From: Melastoma dodecandrum
Lineage: Eukaryota; Streptophyta; Magnoliopsida; Myrtales; Melastomataceae
Assembly (NCBI GenBank): GCA_029817715.1
Contig: JARUPY010000416.1
Coordinates: 44,919 to 108,918 of the forward strand
DNA length: 64,000 nucleotides
Reading direction: 5' to 3'
The notes under the pieces were generated by a model. The model was given only the letters and a program-made list of their open reading frames with translations, was not told the DNA's origin and did not search any database. The stretch's first letter is position 1, and every line of letters begins with the position of its first letter. Of the stretch, positions 12,001-22,667 are shown one piece after another. Both the position numbers and the translations under genes were made by a program.

Positions 12001-12555
12001 TTGCGACCGATCATCTTCGCGGCTTGCCTCGCCCTCGCCTGCCTGGCCAGTGCCCCGGCCAGAGCCGCACTGAAGCCCGGCGACGCCGCTCCGCCCTTCA
12101 CCATGGAAGCGGCACGCGGCGGCAAGACCTTCACTTTCGACCTCGCGAGCGCGCTCTCGAAGGGCCCCGTCGTCCTCTATTTCTACCCGAAGAGCTTCAC
12201 CAGCGTCTGCACGGTGGAAGCGCACGATTTCGCTGAGGCGATGCCGGCCTTCACGGGCGCCGGCGCCAGCGTCATCGGTGTCTCCGCCGACGGGATCGAC
12301 ACCCAGCGCGAGTTTTCGTCGAAGGAATGCCGCGACACTTTTCCCGTCGGCGCCGACCCGCAGCTCGCCGTCATCCGCGCGTACGACGTCGCGCTCGCGA
12401 TGCCCGGTACGAGCATGGGGTTCGCCGAGCGCGTCTCCTACGTGATCGCGCCGGACGGCAAGATCCTGTCCGCCTATGCCGACGCGAACGCCGAGGGGCA
12501 CATCAAGAACGCGCTGGCCGCGGTGAAGGCCTGGCGCGCGGCGCAGACGCACTGA
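12001..12555 (+). CDS. Exported peroxiredoxin, AhpC/TSA (BCP-like)
   Basis: Thiol peroxidase of the thioredoxin fold, about 184 residues after start choice. The signature P-x3-T-x2-C is intact (YPKSFTSVC, followed by TVEA). A second Cys lies about 45 residues on (SSKECRDTF) and could be a resolving Cys. A signal peptide (ACLALACLASAPARAAL) places it in the periplasm, unusual for BCP-type enzymes but known for exported homologues. The TTG at 12001 is chosen because AGGAG lies six bases upstream; the TTG at 11971 has no such site. Confidence 0.85.
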   Translation: MRPIIFAACLALACLASAPARAALKPGDAAPPFTMEAARGGKTFTFDLASALSKGPVVLYFYPKSFTSVCTVEAHDFAEAMPAFTGAGASVIGVSADGIDTQREFSSKECRDTFPVGADPQLAVIRAYDVALAMPGTSMGFAERVSYVIAPDGKILSAYADANAEGHIKNALAAVKAWRAAQTH

Positions 12556-12650
12556 CGGAGCGGCGACGCCCCGTCGCCGCCGTTGCGCCGACGCGTCTTC
12601 CTTCGGAGTGCGCGCGGCATCTTGGCGGCGACGAGGCGTCGCCGCTCCGG
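12556..12650. repeat. Inverted GGAGCGGCGACGCC repeat pair
   Basis: Two inverted arms, CGGAGCGGCGACGCC at 12556 and its complement ending GGCGTCGCCGCTCCG at 12649, each itself a small palindrome (GGCGACG...CGTCGCC). They fill the gap between the stops of the convergent peroxiredoxin and ArsR-type genes. The same element occurs at 19861 and, degraded, at 33557. Confidence 0.75.
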
Positions 12651-12663
12651 AATGCGCTCTCCG

Positions 12664-13347
12664 TCAGAGCACGGCCCCGAACGTATCCGCGAACCCGCGC
12701 GCGCCGATCGGCGTGACGGCGAGCGCGCGGCTGTCGCGCGCCCGCGCGATCCAGCGCCGCGACAGCGCGTGCCGAAGGATCGCCGCGCCGACCGCGCCGG
12801 CGATGTGCGGGCGCCGCTCGCTCCAGTCGAGGCACGGGCGGCAGAACACCCGGCGCCGCGACGAGGCCGCGAGATCGATGCCCGCCTCGTCGAGGAAGAC
12901 GCGTCCGGCCTCCGTCACCTGGCCGCCCTCGCTGTCGAGCACGACATGCTCGCGCGCGACGAGCGCATCGGCGATCGCGACCGCAAGGCGGCCGGCCATG
13001 TGATCGTAGCAGGATCTGGCGTCGCGCAGCGCGTCGCCGCCACGCCAATGCGGCACGTGCCGCGCGGGCCCCGCCTGGGCGACGACCATCAGCCCCTCGA
13101 GCATCTCGCCGACGCGCGGCGACGCGAGGCGGAAGTAGCGGTGGCGCCCTTGCTTCTCGAGCGCGAGGAGGCCGGCATCCGCGAGCTTGGCGAGATGCGT
13201 GCTCGCCGTCTGCGGCGTGACGCCGGCGACGTGGGCGAGCTCGGAGGCGGTCAGCGCCCGCCCGTCGATCAGGCTCATGAGCATGTTGGCGCGCGCAGGG
13301 TCGCCGACGAGCGTGCCGATCTGCGCGATCTTGGGGCCGTGGGTCAT
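12664..13347 (-). CDS. ArsR-type winged-helix transcriptional regulator
   Basis: A 227-residue regulator. The N-terminal winged helix-turn-helix is clear: LVGDPARANMLMSLIDGRAL, then TASELAHVAGVTPQTASTHL and ADAGLLALEKQGRHRYFRLA. The C-terminal half contains two close Cys (VFCRPCLDWSERR), a block found in this subfamily, possibly a ligand site. Divergent from galU with 152 bases between starts, so an autoregulatory site could lie there. Effector unknown. Confidence 0.8.
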   Translation of the reverse strand: MTHGPKIAQIGTLVGDPARANMLMSLIDGRALTASELAHVAGVTPQTASTHLAKLADAGLLALEKQGRHRYFRLASPRVGEMLEGLMVVAQAGPARHVPHWRGGDALRDARSCYDHMAGRLAVAIADALVAREHVVLDSEGGQVTEAGRVFLDEAGIDLAASSRRRVFCRPCLDWSERRPHIAGAVGAAILRHALSRRWIARARDSRALAVTPIGARGFADTFGAVL

Positions 13348-13499
13348 GCGGGCGACACTAGCCGCGCGCCCGGCCGGGATGAAGCCTCAACGCTTCGGCC
13401 GGGATCGAAGCGTCGAAGAGGCGTTGGTGCTCCGCCTGGACGTCACCGCCCTAATCTGCGATTTGCCCGCCGACGCCGATCGACGGAGAAGCAGCCCGC

Positions 13500-14387
13500 A
13501 TGACGCAGAAAAAGATCCGCAAGGCCGTGTTTCCCGTGGCCGGTCTCGGCACGCGCTTCCTGCCGGCGACCAAGGCGGTGCCCAAGGAGATGCTGACCGT
13601 CGTCGACGCGCCGGTTCTCCAGCATGTCGTCGACGAGGCGAAGGAAGCCGGCATCGAGCATTTCATCTTCGTCACGGGTCGCGGCAAAGCCGTGATCGAG
13701 GATTACTTCGACATCGCCTTCGAGCTCGAGGACACGCTCGAGAAGCGTGGGAAGAAGCCGCAGCAGGCGCTGCTCGAGAAGCAGCTGCCGCCGGCGGGCT
13801 CCACCAGCTTCACGCGCCAGCAGGCGCCGCTCGGCCTCGGCCATGCCGTGTGGTGCGCGCGGGAAATCGTCGGCGACGAGCCGTTCGCCGTGGTGCTGCC
13901 CGACATGATCACCCTGCCCGGCGCCAAGGGCTCGCGCTGCCTCAGGCAATGCGTCGACGCCTATGACGCCACCGGCGCGAACATCATCGCGACCGAGGAG
14001 GTGCCGGAGTCGGAGACACACAAGTACGGCATCCTGTCGATCGGCGCCGACCGCGGCGACACGTTCGAGATCAAGGGCATGGTCGAGAAACCGCCGAAGG
14101 GCGAAGCGCCGTCGACCTCGATCATCTCCGGGCGGTACGTCCTCGCCCCGGAGATCTTCGACATCCTCGCCAAGATCGGCAAGGGCGCGGGCGGCGAGAT
14201 CCAGCTCACCGACGGTATGAAGCAGCTTTCCGGGACGCAGGCGTTTCACGGCGTGCGCTTCGACGGGAAAACGCACGATTGTGGCTCCAAGCTCGGCTTC
14301 CTGATGGCGAATGTCGCCTTCGCGCTCGTCGACGGCGAGGTCGGCGCGGACTTCAGGCGCGAGGCGGCGGCGCTGCTGGGGGGCTGA
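13500..14387 (+). CDS. galU: UTP-glucose-1-phosphate uridylyltransferase
   Basis: Makes UDP-glucose for polysaccharides and lipid sugars. 295 residues, intact. The nucleotide-binding block is VAGLGTRFLPATKAVPKEML (residues about 12-31); the VDEAKEAGIEHFIFVTGRGK, VLPDMIT and GMVEKPP blocks match GalU. Divergent from the ArsR-type regulator. Followed by a 150-base inverted-repeat element instead of a simple terminator. Confidence 0.95.
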   Translation: MTQKKIRKAVFPVAGLGTRFLPATKAVPKEMLTVVDAPVLQHVVDEAKEAGIEHFIFVTGRGKAVIEDYFDIAFELEDTLEKRGKKPQQALLEKQLPPAGSTSFTRQQAPLGLGHAVWCAREIVGDEPFAVVLPDMITLPGAKGSRCLRQCVDAYDATGANIIATEEVPESETHKYGILSIGADRGDTFEIKGMVEKPPKGEAPSTSIISGRYVLAPEIFDILAKIGKGAGGEIQLTDGMKQLSGTQAFHGVRFDGKTHDCGSKLGFLMANVAFALVDGEVGADFRREAAALLGG

Positions 14388-14426
14388 TCCTTCCCTACGA
14401 GGCGGCTGTGCCATTCGCGCAGGGGC

Positions 14427-14574
14427 TCCCTTCTCCCCTTGCGGGAGAAGGTGGCGGCGAAGCCGACGGATGAGGGGTCGCTCGGACTTGGTCTTTTGCG
14501 CTGGGCAAACCTTCTTAGTGCGAGCGACCCCTCATCCGCCCTTCGGGCACCTTCCCCCCGAGGGGGAGAAGGCA
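14427..14574. repeat. Intergenic inverted-repeat element, family 1 (two-arm)
   Basis: Two arms of about 50 bases in inverted orientation. The left arm has CTTCTCCCC, GGGAGAAGG, then GGATGAGGGGTCGCTCG; the right arm has CGAGCGACCCCTCATCCG then GGGGGAGAAGG. It lies between the convergent stops of galU and the GAF-PAS gene. Related copies are at 22030 and 50796. Confidence 0.8.
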
Positions 14575-14633
14575 GATCGCGCCCGATTCCGAGATGTCTG
14601 AAACCCGTAGGCACAGCCGGTGAGGATTCCCCC

Positions 14634-15830
14634 CTACCCGACGAGCCGCTCGCCCACGCTTTCCTCGGCGACGGCGCGCAGGCGGCGTGTCAGGCTCATG
14701 GCGCGGCTCGCGGTCTCCTCGGCGCCGTCGAGGCACTTGAGGATCGCCGTGTCGCCCGGCTCGCGGAGCCGGCGCCGCGCGAAGCCGAGATAGCCGACGA
14801 TCGTCGCCAGCAAGGTGTTGAACTCGTTGGCGGCGCCGCCGGTCATCTCGCCGACCGCCTCCATCTTCTGCGCCTGGTACAGCAAGGTCTCGGTGCGCCG
14901 CCGCTCGGTGAGGTCGATCCCTTCGGCCACGAGGCCGAGGATCGCGCCGCGATCGTCGACGACCGGACGCATCGTGATGTCGTAGACGCGTTGCCCGGTC
15001 GGCAGATCGAGCTCGATCTCCCGGCGCGTGGTTTCGCCGCGCGCGGCGCGCCGGACCATCGCGTGCAGGTGCTCGGGAACGCCGTGGGTCGTCGCGTACC
15101 AGGTGAGGTCCCAGAACTTGCGGCCGACCACGTCGGCGAGGGTCACGCCGGCGATCCGTAGCGCGCGGGCGTTTGCGCCGAGCAGGGAGCCGTCCGGCGC
15201 GAGGAAGGCCTGCGTGACGTAGCCGGTCTCGAAGCAGGTGCGCAGCCGCGCCTCGCAGGCGCGGAGCGCGGCTTTCGCAGCATCGTGCTCGGCGACGGCG
15301 AGGCGCAGCTCCATGCGGGCCAGCACCTGGCGGCCGAGCGCGGCGAGCGCCGTGAGCTGCTCCTGCGACAGGCCATCGGGGCGCGGCGCGTAATCGAGGA
15401 CGCAGAGCGTGCCGAGCGGGATGCCGTTCGCCGTCTCGAGCCGCGCGCGGGCATAGAAACGACAGAACGGCTCGCCGGTCACGGCTGGATTGTCGCGTGT
15501 ACGCGGATCGCGGGTGAGATCGGGGATCACCAGGAGGCCCGGCTGGGCCAGGGTCTGCGCGCAGACCGACTCGATCAGCGGCGTCTCCTGCCCGGCAAAT
15601 CCGACACGCGCCTTGAACCATTGCCGCTCGAGATCGACGAGGCTGACGAGCGCCACCGGCGTCGCGCAGATCGCCGCAGCGAGCTTGACGATATCGTCGA
15701 AGCCGTCCTCCGGCGCCGTATCGAGAATGCGGAACCGTTCCAGCTGCTCGCGCCGCTCCCAAGGATCGAGGGTCGGGCCATCGAGTGCCGAATTGTCGAA
15801 CGTCGTGGCAGGCTCTTCCCCGCGCGTCAT
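14634..15830 (-). CDS. GAF-PAS sensor with degenerate HisKA, no ATPase domain
   Basis: 398 residues. N-terminal GAF domain (LERFRILDTAPEDGFDDI to about residue 170), PAS domain (about 190-310), then a dimerisation helix corresponding to HisKA. At the phospho-acceptor position the usual A-H-D-F-N is A-N-E-F-N (GGAANEFNTLLATIVGYL), so the His is missing. The protein stops after the helix pair with no HATPase domain. As written it cannot be a kinase; it may be a sensory partner or decoy, or a remnant. Frame intact. The stop lies 60 bases from a family-1 repeat. Confidence 0.8.
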   Translation of the reverse strand: MTRGEEPATTFDNSALDGPTLDPWERREQLERFRILDTAPEDGFDDIVKLAAAICATPVALVSLVDLERQWFKARVGFAGQETPLIESVCAQTLAQPGLLVIPDLTRDPRTRDNPAVTGEPFCRFYARARLETANGIPLGTLCVLDYAPRPDGLSQEQLTALAALGRQVLARMELRLAVAEHDAAKAALRACEARLRTCFETGYVTQAFLAPDGSLLGANARALRIAGVTLADVVGRKFWDLTWYATTHGVPEHLHAMVRRAARGETTRREIELDLPTGQRVYDITMRPVVDDRGAILGLVAEGIDLTERRRTETLLYQAQKMEAVGEMTGGAANEFNTLLATIVGYLGFARRRLREPGDTAILKCLDGAEETASRAMSLTRRLRAVAEESVGERLVG

Positions 15831-15952
15831 CGCATTATCCTTCGTGGTCCAATCCGCCGGATGGTGTCATCGAAAGGTCCCGACGTCCATCGTCACGGTA
15901 AATGTTACGTGGGGTCAATCCGCAGCCTTGACTAAGAATGGCTCAATGTCAT

Positions 15953-15981
15953 TTGTCACGAGGATTATAAGTTATTATAGA
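15953..15981 (+). promoter_or_regulatory. Candidate sigma-70-type promoter
   Basis: TTGTCA, 17 bases, TATAGA on the + strand, inside an unusually AT-rich 80-base stretch about 125 bases upstream of the small secreted gene at 16106. The only recognisable signal in the gap 15831-16105. Consensus match only. Confidence 0.4.
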
Positions 15982-16105
15982 GATGGATAAAATACAATGG
16001 ATGTTCGAGACACATTTCTGTCGGGTAGAAATTGAGCTGAAACGCGCCGGGCATGGAAACGTCGCGGCGTCGTCCGCGATGTGATCTCAAACAGGGACGG
16101 AGGCA

Positions 16106-16333
16106 ATGATTCGCAAATCCGCGATTGAAGCGCTGGGTCTCGTGCTCCTGCTGGCGGCGACCCCCGTGAGGGCGGGGACGCATCGGCGCCACGCCGTGCC
16201 GGCTCTGCCGCCCGCGAACACGCGCCACAGCTTCTATCCGGAAGAGGTCGAAGGCGGCGTGTCCGGCAACCTGCCGTTCAACAACCAGATCCGCAAGCAC
16301 ACCGACCCTCTGAACGCCAACGGCGGCAGGTAG
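16106..16333 (+). CDS. Small exported protein
   Basis: 75 residues with an N-terminal signal segment (ALGLVLLLAATPVRAG), leaving a mature chain of about 50 residues that is Asn/Pro/His-rich. No family recognised. GGAGG lies a few bases before the ATG, and the convergent neighbour ends 12 bases beyond the stop. Confidence 0.6.
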   Translation: MIRKSAIEALGLVLLLAATPVRAGTHRRHAVPALPPANTRHSFYPEEVEGGVSGNLPFNNQIRKHTDPLNANGGR

Positions 16334-16344
16334 CCGGCCGCGCA

Positions 16345-17909
16345 TCACTTCGTCTGCAGCATCTCGTGCAGCACGATGCCGGCGGCGGGCGGGTCCATCC
16401 GCGTGGCGGCCGCGAACGCCGTGATGGCGACGCGGCAGTACATGGCGTAGCCGGCCGGCGTATGCGGCACCTCCTCGACGGCGCCGACGTCGTCGCCCGG
16501 GTCGGCGGCCTCGATCAGCGCCTGATAGCGATCGGTCGCCGCCGCGGCCGCATCCTTCGCCGGCTCTGGGCGCGGCGCGCGCATCGAGAGGACGCGCAGC
16601 TCCAAGGCCTCCTCGCGGCGCACGATCTCCGGGCTCAGCACGGCCGAGAGATCCCACAGGTGCTTCTTGCCGCTGCCGTAGAGGTAGCAGTCCTCCGGGC
16701 GCCGCGCCTGCAGCGCGGAAAATTCGTCGACGGCGAGCCGGGCGAGCGCCAGCAAGGTCGCATCGTCGGCGTCGGGCAGCATGGTCATGAAGACCGCGTC
16801 GACACGATCGGCGAGCAGGCCGGTGACCGCGCCCGCGCTGCCGCCGGCGCGATAGGCCGCGAGCGAGGCCGAGGCGATCGGCGCGAAAAGGTCGGGCCGG
16901 CTCGCAGCCAGCGCGTCGAGCTTCGGATCGCGCCTGCGCAGCCGCGCGTTCCAAGTGGCCGCGTCGAGCGCTAGGCCGGCGCCGGAATCGGCGAACGTGT
17001 CGCTCGTCGCCAGATCGGTGACGACATGGGCATCGAGAAGCTCCTGCCTGGTCGGCGTCCACAGATCGGACGGGCGCGTCGCGAGCGCGCGGGCGACGAA
17101 ATCGGGCGTGATGCCGGCCGCCTCGTAGAGCGCCTTCTCGTCGTCGACCCGGCTGTCCTGCGCGACGCCGGCGAAGCTCGACGCGTGGAAGCCGAGCTTG
17201 CCGCTCGGCCCGAGCCAGCGCCGCACGCCGGCGGCATAAGCGAGGGTGCAGGCCGAATAGCACCCGTCGGCGACATAGGTCTCCAAGCCGCGCGCGCGGA
17301 TGACGCCGTAGAGGTGCCTGGCCTCGCCGACACGGCCGCCGAGGCTGTCGAGATGCACGATTCGCAGCCTCGGCTTCTCGGCGACGAAGGCCTCGAAGTC
17401 GCGCGTCAGGCCGAACTTGAAGCCGCCGGCGATCTCGACCTCCGTGCCGTCGCGCATCGCGCGGAAGCCGTAATCCGGGATGTCCGGATCACCGAGCACG
17501 GCCATGCGAGCATATTCGACGAGCTCGAGCCGGGTCGTCGTGAAGACGGCATGGCCGAGCGTCGCGGCGCCGAGGACCACCACGAAACGCGCGAGATAGG
17601 CGAACGGCGCCGACCTGCCGTCCCGGCGGCGTTCCGCGAGACAGGCTCCGGCCGAGCGCCAGACGCCGACGAACTGCCACACACCGAGATCGGCAGGCCG
17701 ACGAGAAGACCGCCCGCGACGACGGCGAGCAGGACGCGCGGAACGAAGATCGTCCCACGCAGGAACGCATCCTCGAGCCCGCGCAGGCTCTTGCCGAGGA
17801 CGATCGAGGCGAGGATGTAGACGACCCAGAACGAGACCCCGAGCGATACCTCGCCGCGCCAGAAGCGCGCGACGAACGATCCGCGTGGGCGCGGGAATAT
17901 CCTTTTCAC
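16345..17909 (-). CDS. Membrane protein with ClpP/crotonase-fold domain (frameshifted)
   Basis: N-terminal membrane region of three to four hydrophobic segments (VSFWVVYILASIVLG, VLLAVVAGGLLVGLP), a frame break near 17690, then a soluble domain. The core reads LDSLGGRVGEARHLYGVI, then GCYSACTLAYAAG, the pattern of predicted periplasmic ClpP-fold proteins in which the Ser of S-A-C-T-x-A is the candidate nucleophile. A long helical C-terminal region of about 230 residues follows, unlike known proteases. Function unknown; proteolysis inferred from fold only. Overlaps the antitoxin stop by four bases. Confidence 0.65.
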
Positions 17910-18232
17910 GCCCTTGCCGAAGGCGCGACCGCAAGCTGCACGCCTGTACTCTGTTGCACTTGTCGGATGACGGCAAACAGGTTGATGGCGGTCGGATTTC
18001 CGGTCGGCGACAGCATCCGCATGAGGCTCTTGGCCGGCGTGCCGACGTCGAGCGACAGCTTCTCAAAGCCCATGGTGGCGTTGATGAAGTCGCGCAGCAT
18101 GGCTTTGCCGACCTCGACCTCGCCGGCGATCAGGCTTTCAACGGCCTCGGCGAGGAGGGCCTCGCGGAACGCGGGTTCGCGTTCGACGCGGGCCTTGACG
18201 CTCTCCTTGAAGCTTCTGGTCAGTCCGGCCAC
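17906..18232 (-). CDS. HigA-like antitoxin (HI1420 family)
   Basis: 108-residue DNA-binding antitoxin. The C-terminal helix-turn-helix matches the HI1420 subfamily (SLMRMLSPTGNPTAINLFAV), normally preceded by a helix that contacts the toxin. Its start overlaps the toxin stop by 13 bases in toxin-first order, the reverse of most type II systems but normal for HigBA. Expected to repress its own operon and neutralise the toxin. Confidence 0.82.
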   Translation of the reverse strand: MAGLTRSFKESVKARVEREPAFREALLAEAVESLIAGEVEVGKAMLRDFINATMGFEKLSLDVGTPAKSLMRMLSPTGNPTAINLFAVIRQVQQSTGVQLAVAPSARA

Positions 18233-18558
18233 GGATCAGGTCTCTCTTTTCGTCGCTTGTAATCGGCCCAACGCGCCTTGGCGGCGTCGATGTCAGCTTG
18301 CTGGCGGCGCTTGGAGCCGCCAGCAAGCAGAATAATCAGCGTTTCGCCCTCCCGCCCAAGGTAGATCCGGTAACCTGGCCCAAACGCCACGCGATTTTCG
18401 AGCACGCCGTCGCCGACCGATTTGGTGTCGGCAAGATTGCCCTGTTCCATCCGAACGAGGCACCTGGTGATCCTCGCGCCTGCCTGGAGGTCGAGACTCT
18501 GAAACCAATCGTTGAAAGGGCTGTCGCCGGCCTCGTCCAGATATTCTTCGATCTCCAT
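18220..18558 (-). CDS. RelE-fold (HigB/HI1419-like) toxin of type II system
   Basis: About 112 residues. Pattern of the phage-derived Gp49-like/HI1419 family of ribosome-dependent mRNA endonucleases: conserved central block around GRVAFGPGYRIYLG-like sequence and a basic C-terminal helix. The ATG at 18558 fits the family length; the open frame reaches 18642. Located directly upstream of its antitoxin. Description only from sequence; activity untested. Confidence 0.82.
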   Translation of the reverse strand: MEIEEYLDEAGDSPFNDWFQSLDLQAGARITRCLVRMEQGNLADTKSVGDGVLENRVAFGPGYRIYLGREGETLIILLAGGSKRRQQADIDAAKARWADYKRRKERPDPWPD

Positions 18559-18695
18559 GGAAGATAGTACCGTATATGTTACTTTGCAAAGGGTTTCTAG
18601 AGGAGCTCGCCCGCTTGCTGCTGCACGCCCAGCTTGACTCAAACATACCTCGATGGTTATGGATCATCCAATAGCCATCCAGTTATCGATCCCGC

Positions 18696-19019
18696 ATGCC
18701 CGACCCGCACGACACCTTGTTCCGCACGCTCGCCGATCCGACCCGGCGGGCGATCTTCGAGCGGCTCTGCCGCGAGGGGGAGCGCACTGTCGCGGCCCTC
18801 ACCGCGCAGGCCGGGATCTCGCAGCCGGCCGTGTCGAAGCATCTCGGCATCTTGAAGCAGGCGGGGCTCGTGCGCGATCGCCCCGCCGGGCGCCAAACCC
18901 ATTACAGCGCGCAGCTCGGCGCGCTCGCCCCGCTGGTCGACTGGACGAGCCGCATGACCGGCTTCTGGCAAGGCCGGCTCGACGATCTCGAGGACCTGCT
19001 CAAGAGGATGGATCAATGA
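18696..19019 (+). CDS. ArsR-family regulator
   Basis: 107-residue winged-helix repressor: TLADPTRRAIFERLCREGER, QAGISQPAVSKHLGILKQAG, DRPAGRQTHY. No metal-site Cys cluster, as in the subfamily found with AHSA1/SRPBCC genes. First gene of a three-gene operon with DUF1801 and SRPBCC proteins; its stop overlaps the next start (ATGA). Likely autoregulates the operon. Confidence 0.88.
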   Translation: MPDPHDTLFRTLADPTRRAIFERLCREGERTVAALTAQAGISQPAVSKHLGILKQAGLVRDRPAGRQTHYSAQLGALAPLVDWTSRMTGFWQGRLDDLEDLLKRMDQ

Positions 19020-19423
19020 GCCAGCCGTCCATAGGGAACGACGACGCCTCCCGCCTGATCGACGCGCGCATCGCCGAGCTCGGCGACTGGCGCGGAGCGG
19101 CGCTGGCCCGCGTGCGCGCGCTCATCCACGCGGCGGTGCCGGACGTTGCGGAGGAGTGGAAGTGGCGCGGCGTGCCGGTCTGGTCGCACGACGGCATCCT
19201 CTGCACCGGCGAGACCTACAAGGCTGTCGTCAAGCTGACCTTCGCCAAGGGGGCCGCGCTGGCGGACCCGGCGCGGCTGTTCAACGCGAGCCTCGAGGGG
19301 ACCACGCGGCGCGCCATCGACCTGCGCGAGGGCGAGGCGATCAACGAGGAGGCGTTCACGGGCCTCGTGCGCGCCGCGGCGACTCTGAATGCGAGCACGC
19401 GGGCAAAGCCGAAGCGCGCCTGA
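19016..19423 (+). CDS. DUF1801 family protein
   Basis: 135 residues. Typical DUF1801 core: EEWKWRGVPVWSHDGILCTG, then YKAVVKLTFAKGA and the C-terminal helix EAFTGLVRAA. Members recur beside ArsR and AHSA1 genes; the biochemical role is unknown. Starts in the ATGA overlap with the ArsR gene, so translational coupling is likely. Confidence 0.82.
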   Translation: MSQPSIGNDDASRLIDARIAELGDWRGAALARVRALIHAAVPDVAEEWKWRGVPVWSHDGILCTGETYKAVVKLTFAKGAALADPARLFNASLEGTTRRAIDLREGEAINEEAFTGLVRAAATLNASTRAKPKRA

Positions 19424-19449
19424 AGGACATTCGCCGAGAGGAGGGAGCC

Positions 19450-19854
19450 ATGACCGAGAGTTCCGCGACCGAAACCGTCACCATCGAGCGCGAGATCGCG
19501 CATCCGCCCGAGAAGATATGGCGCGCGCTCACGCAGCCGCACCTGATCGAGGCCTGGCTGATGAAGAACGACTTCGAGCCCGTGCCCGACCATCGCTTCA
19601 GCCTGCGCGGCGACTGGGGCAGCGTCAACTGCAAGGTGCTGACCATCGAGCCGACGCGGCTCCTGTCCTATAGCTGGGCGGCGATGGGTCTTGAGAGCAT
19701 CGTGACGTTCACCTTGACGACGAGCGGGACCGGAACCCACCTGCGGGTGGAGCAGTCGGGCTTCCGGCCGGACCAGGAGCAGGCCTTCCAGGGCGCCAAG
19801 TACGGCTGGCAGAAGTTCCTCGCCAAGCTCGAAGAGATCGCCGGCTCGGCCTGA
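19450..19854 (+). CDS. SRPBCC / AHSA1 domain protein
   Basis: 134 residues of the Aha1-C-terminal START-like fold: VTIEREIAHPPEKIWRALTQ, IEAWLMKNDF, YGWQKFLAKLEEIA. Third gene of the ArsR-DUF1801-SRPBCC operon, 26 bases after the DUF1801 stop and preceded by GAGGGAG. Ligand unknown. A family-3 palindrome follows immediately and may mark the operon end. Confidence 0.85.
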   Translation: MTESSATETVTIEREIAHPPEKIWRALTQPHLIEAWLMKNDFEPVPDHRFSLRGDWGSVNCKVLTIEPTRLLSYSWAAMGLESIVTFTLTTSGTGTHLRVEQSGFRPDQEQAFQGAKYGWQKFLAKLEEIAGSA

Positions 19855-22014
<2,160 letters not shown>

Positions 22015-22029
22015 CGCCGCAGCGCCCCT

Positions 22030-22180
22030 CCTTCTCCCGCTTGCGGGAGAAGGTGGCCCCGCGTAGCGGGGTCGGATGAGGGGCGATCCCGCTTCTCTCA
22101 TCTACACAGCCGAAGCGGCACGATCCCTCATCCGACCCTCGCTAAAGCGAGGGCCACCTTCTCCCGCAAGCGGTAGAAGG
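22030..22180. repeat. Intergenic inverted-repeat element, family 1 (full copy)
   Basis: Terminal CTTCTCCCGCTTGCGGGAGAAGG hairpin-like arms, then GGTGGCCCCGCGTAGCGGGG, GGATGAGGG, a central unique stretch, and the mirrored arm to AGAAGG. The central part (CTACACAGCCGAAGCGGCAC GATCC) is nearly identical to that of the copy at 50796, so the whole 150-base unit is conserved and not only its arms. Ends 17 bases before the DUF4258 start. Confidence 0.85.
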
Positions 22181-22197
22181 GGTGTCGCGAGGCCTTC

Positions 22198-22599
22198 ATG
22201 GCGATCACCTACGACGACCATGCCGATTTCCAGATCGCGCGGCGCGGCATTGACAAGGCCTGGATCGAGGCTACGCTCGCCGACCCCGACACGGTCGAAG
22301 TCTCTGGCCGCCGTCGATCGGCCTTGAAGGGACTGCCAGGACGGCGTGTAATGCTCCGCGTCGTAACACCCGTCGACGATCCGAGCTTCGTCATCACCGC
22401 CTATTTCGACAGGACCAGACCATGCGCGCAAGGGTCGATCGCAAGGCGGACGCCGTCTACCTCAATCTCACTGACGCGACGATCCTCGAGAGCGAAGAGG
22501 TCGCCGACGGCATCGTCGTCGACTACGACGCCGAAGGGCGGATCGTCGGCGTCGAGATCCTGGACGCTTCGAAGCGCACAGGTGACCCCGAGGCGCTGA
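22198..22599 (+). CDS. DUF4258 protein
   Basis: The first 75 residues fit DUF4258 (YDDHADFQIARRGIDKAWIE, then GRRVMLRVV and FVITAYFD), a RelE-superfamily-like small fold usually encoded directly before a DUF2283 gene. The frame stays open to 22599, overlapping the DUF2283 gene by 178 bases. Family proteins normally end near the DUF2283 start, so a lost stop or small indel near 22415 is likely. Pair resembles a toxin-antitoxin module, unproven. Confidence 0.7.
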   Translation: MAITYDDHADFQIARRGIDKAWIEATLADPDTVEVSGRRRSALKGLPGRRVMLRVVTPVDDPSFVITAYFDRTRPCAQGSIARRTPSTSISLTRRSSRAKRSPTASSSTTTPKGGSSASRSWTLRSAQVTPRR

Positions 22600-22634
22600 A
22601 GGAGATGAGCTTTGAACTGCCGGGGGCGGCGTGA
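22422..22634 (+). CDS. DUF2283 protein
   Basis: 70 residues, complete. Typical DUF2283 pattern: DRKADAVYLNLTDA, VADGIVVDYDAEGRIVGVEI. Regularly encoded after DUF4258 genes, with which it is proposed to pair. Last high-GC gene before the sharp drop in GC content at about 22640. Confidence 0.82.
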   Translation: MRARVDRKADAVYLNLTDATILESEEVADGIVVDYDAEGRIVGVEILDASKRTGDPEALKEMSFELPGAA

Positions 22635-22667
22635 CGACCTCTGCTTACCAAAGGCGGTCCGTCTCTC

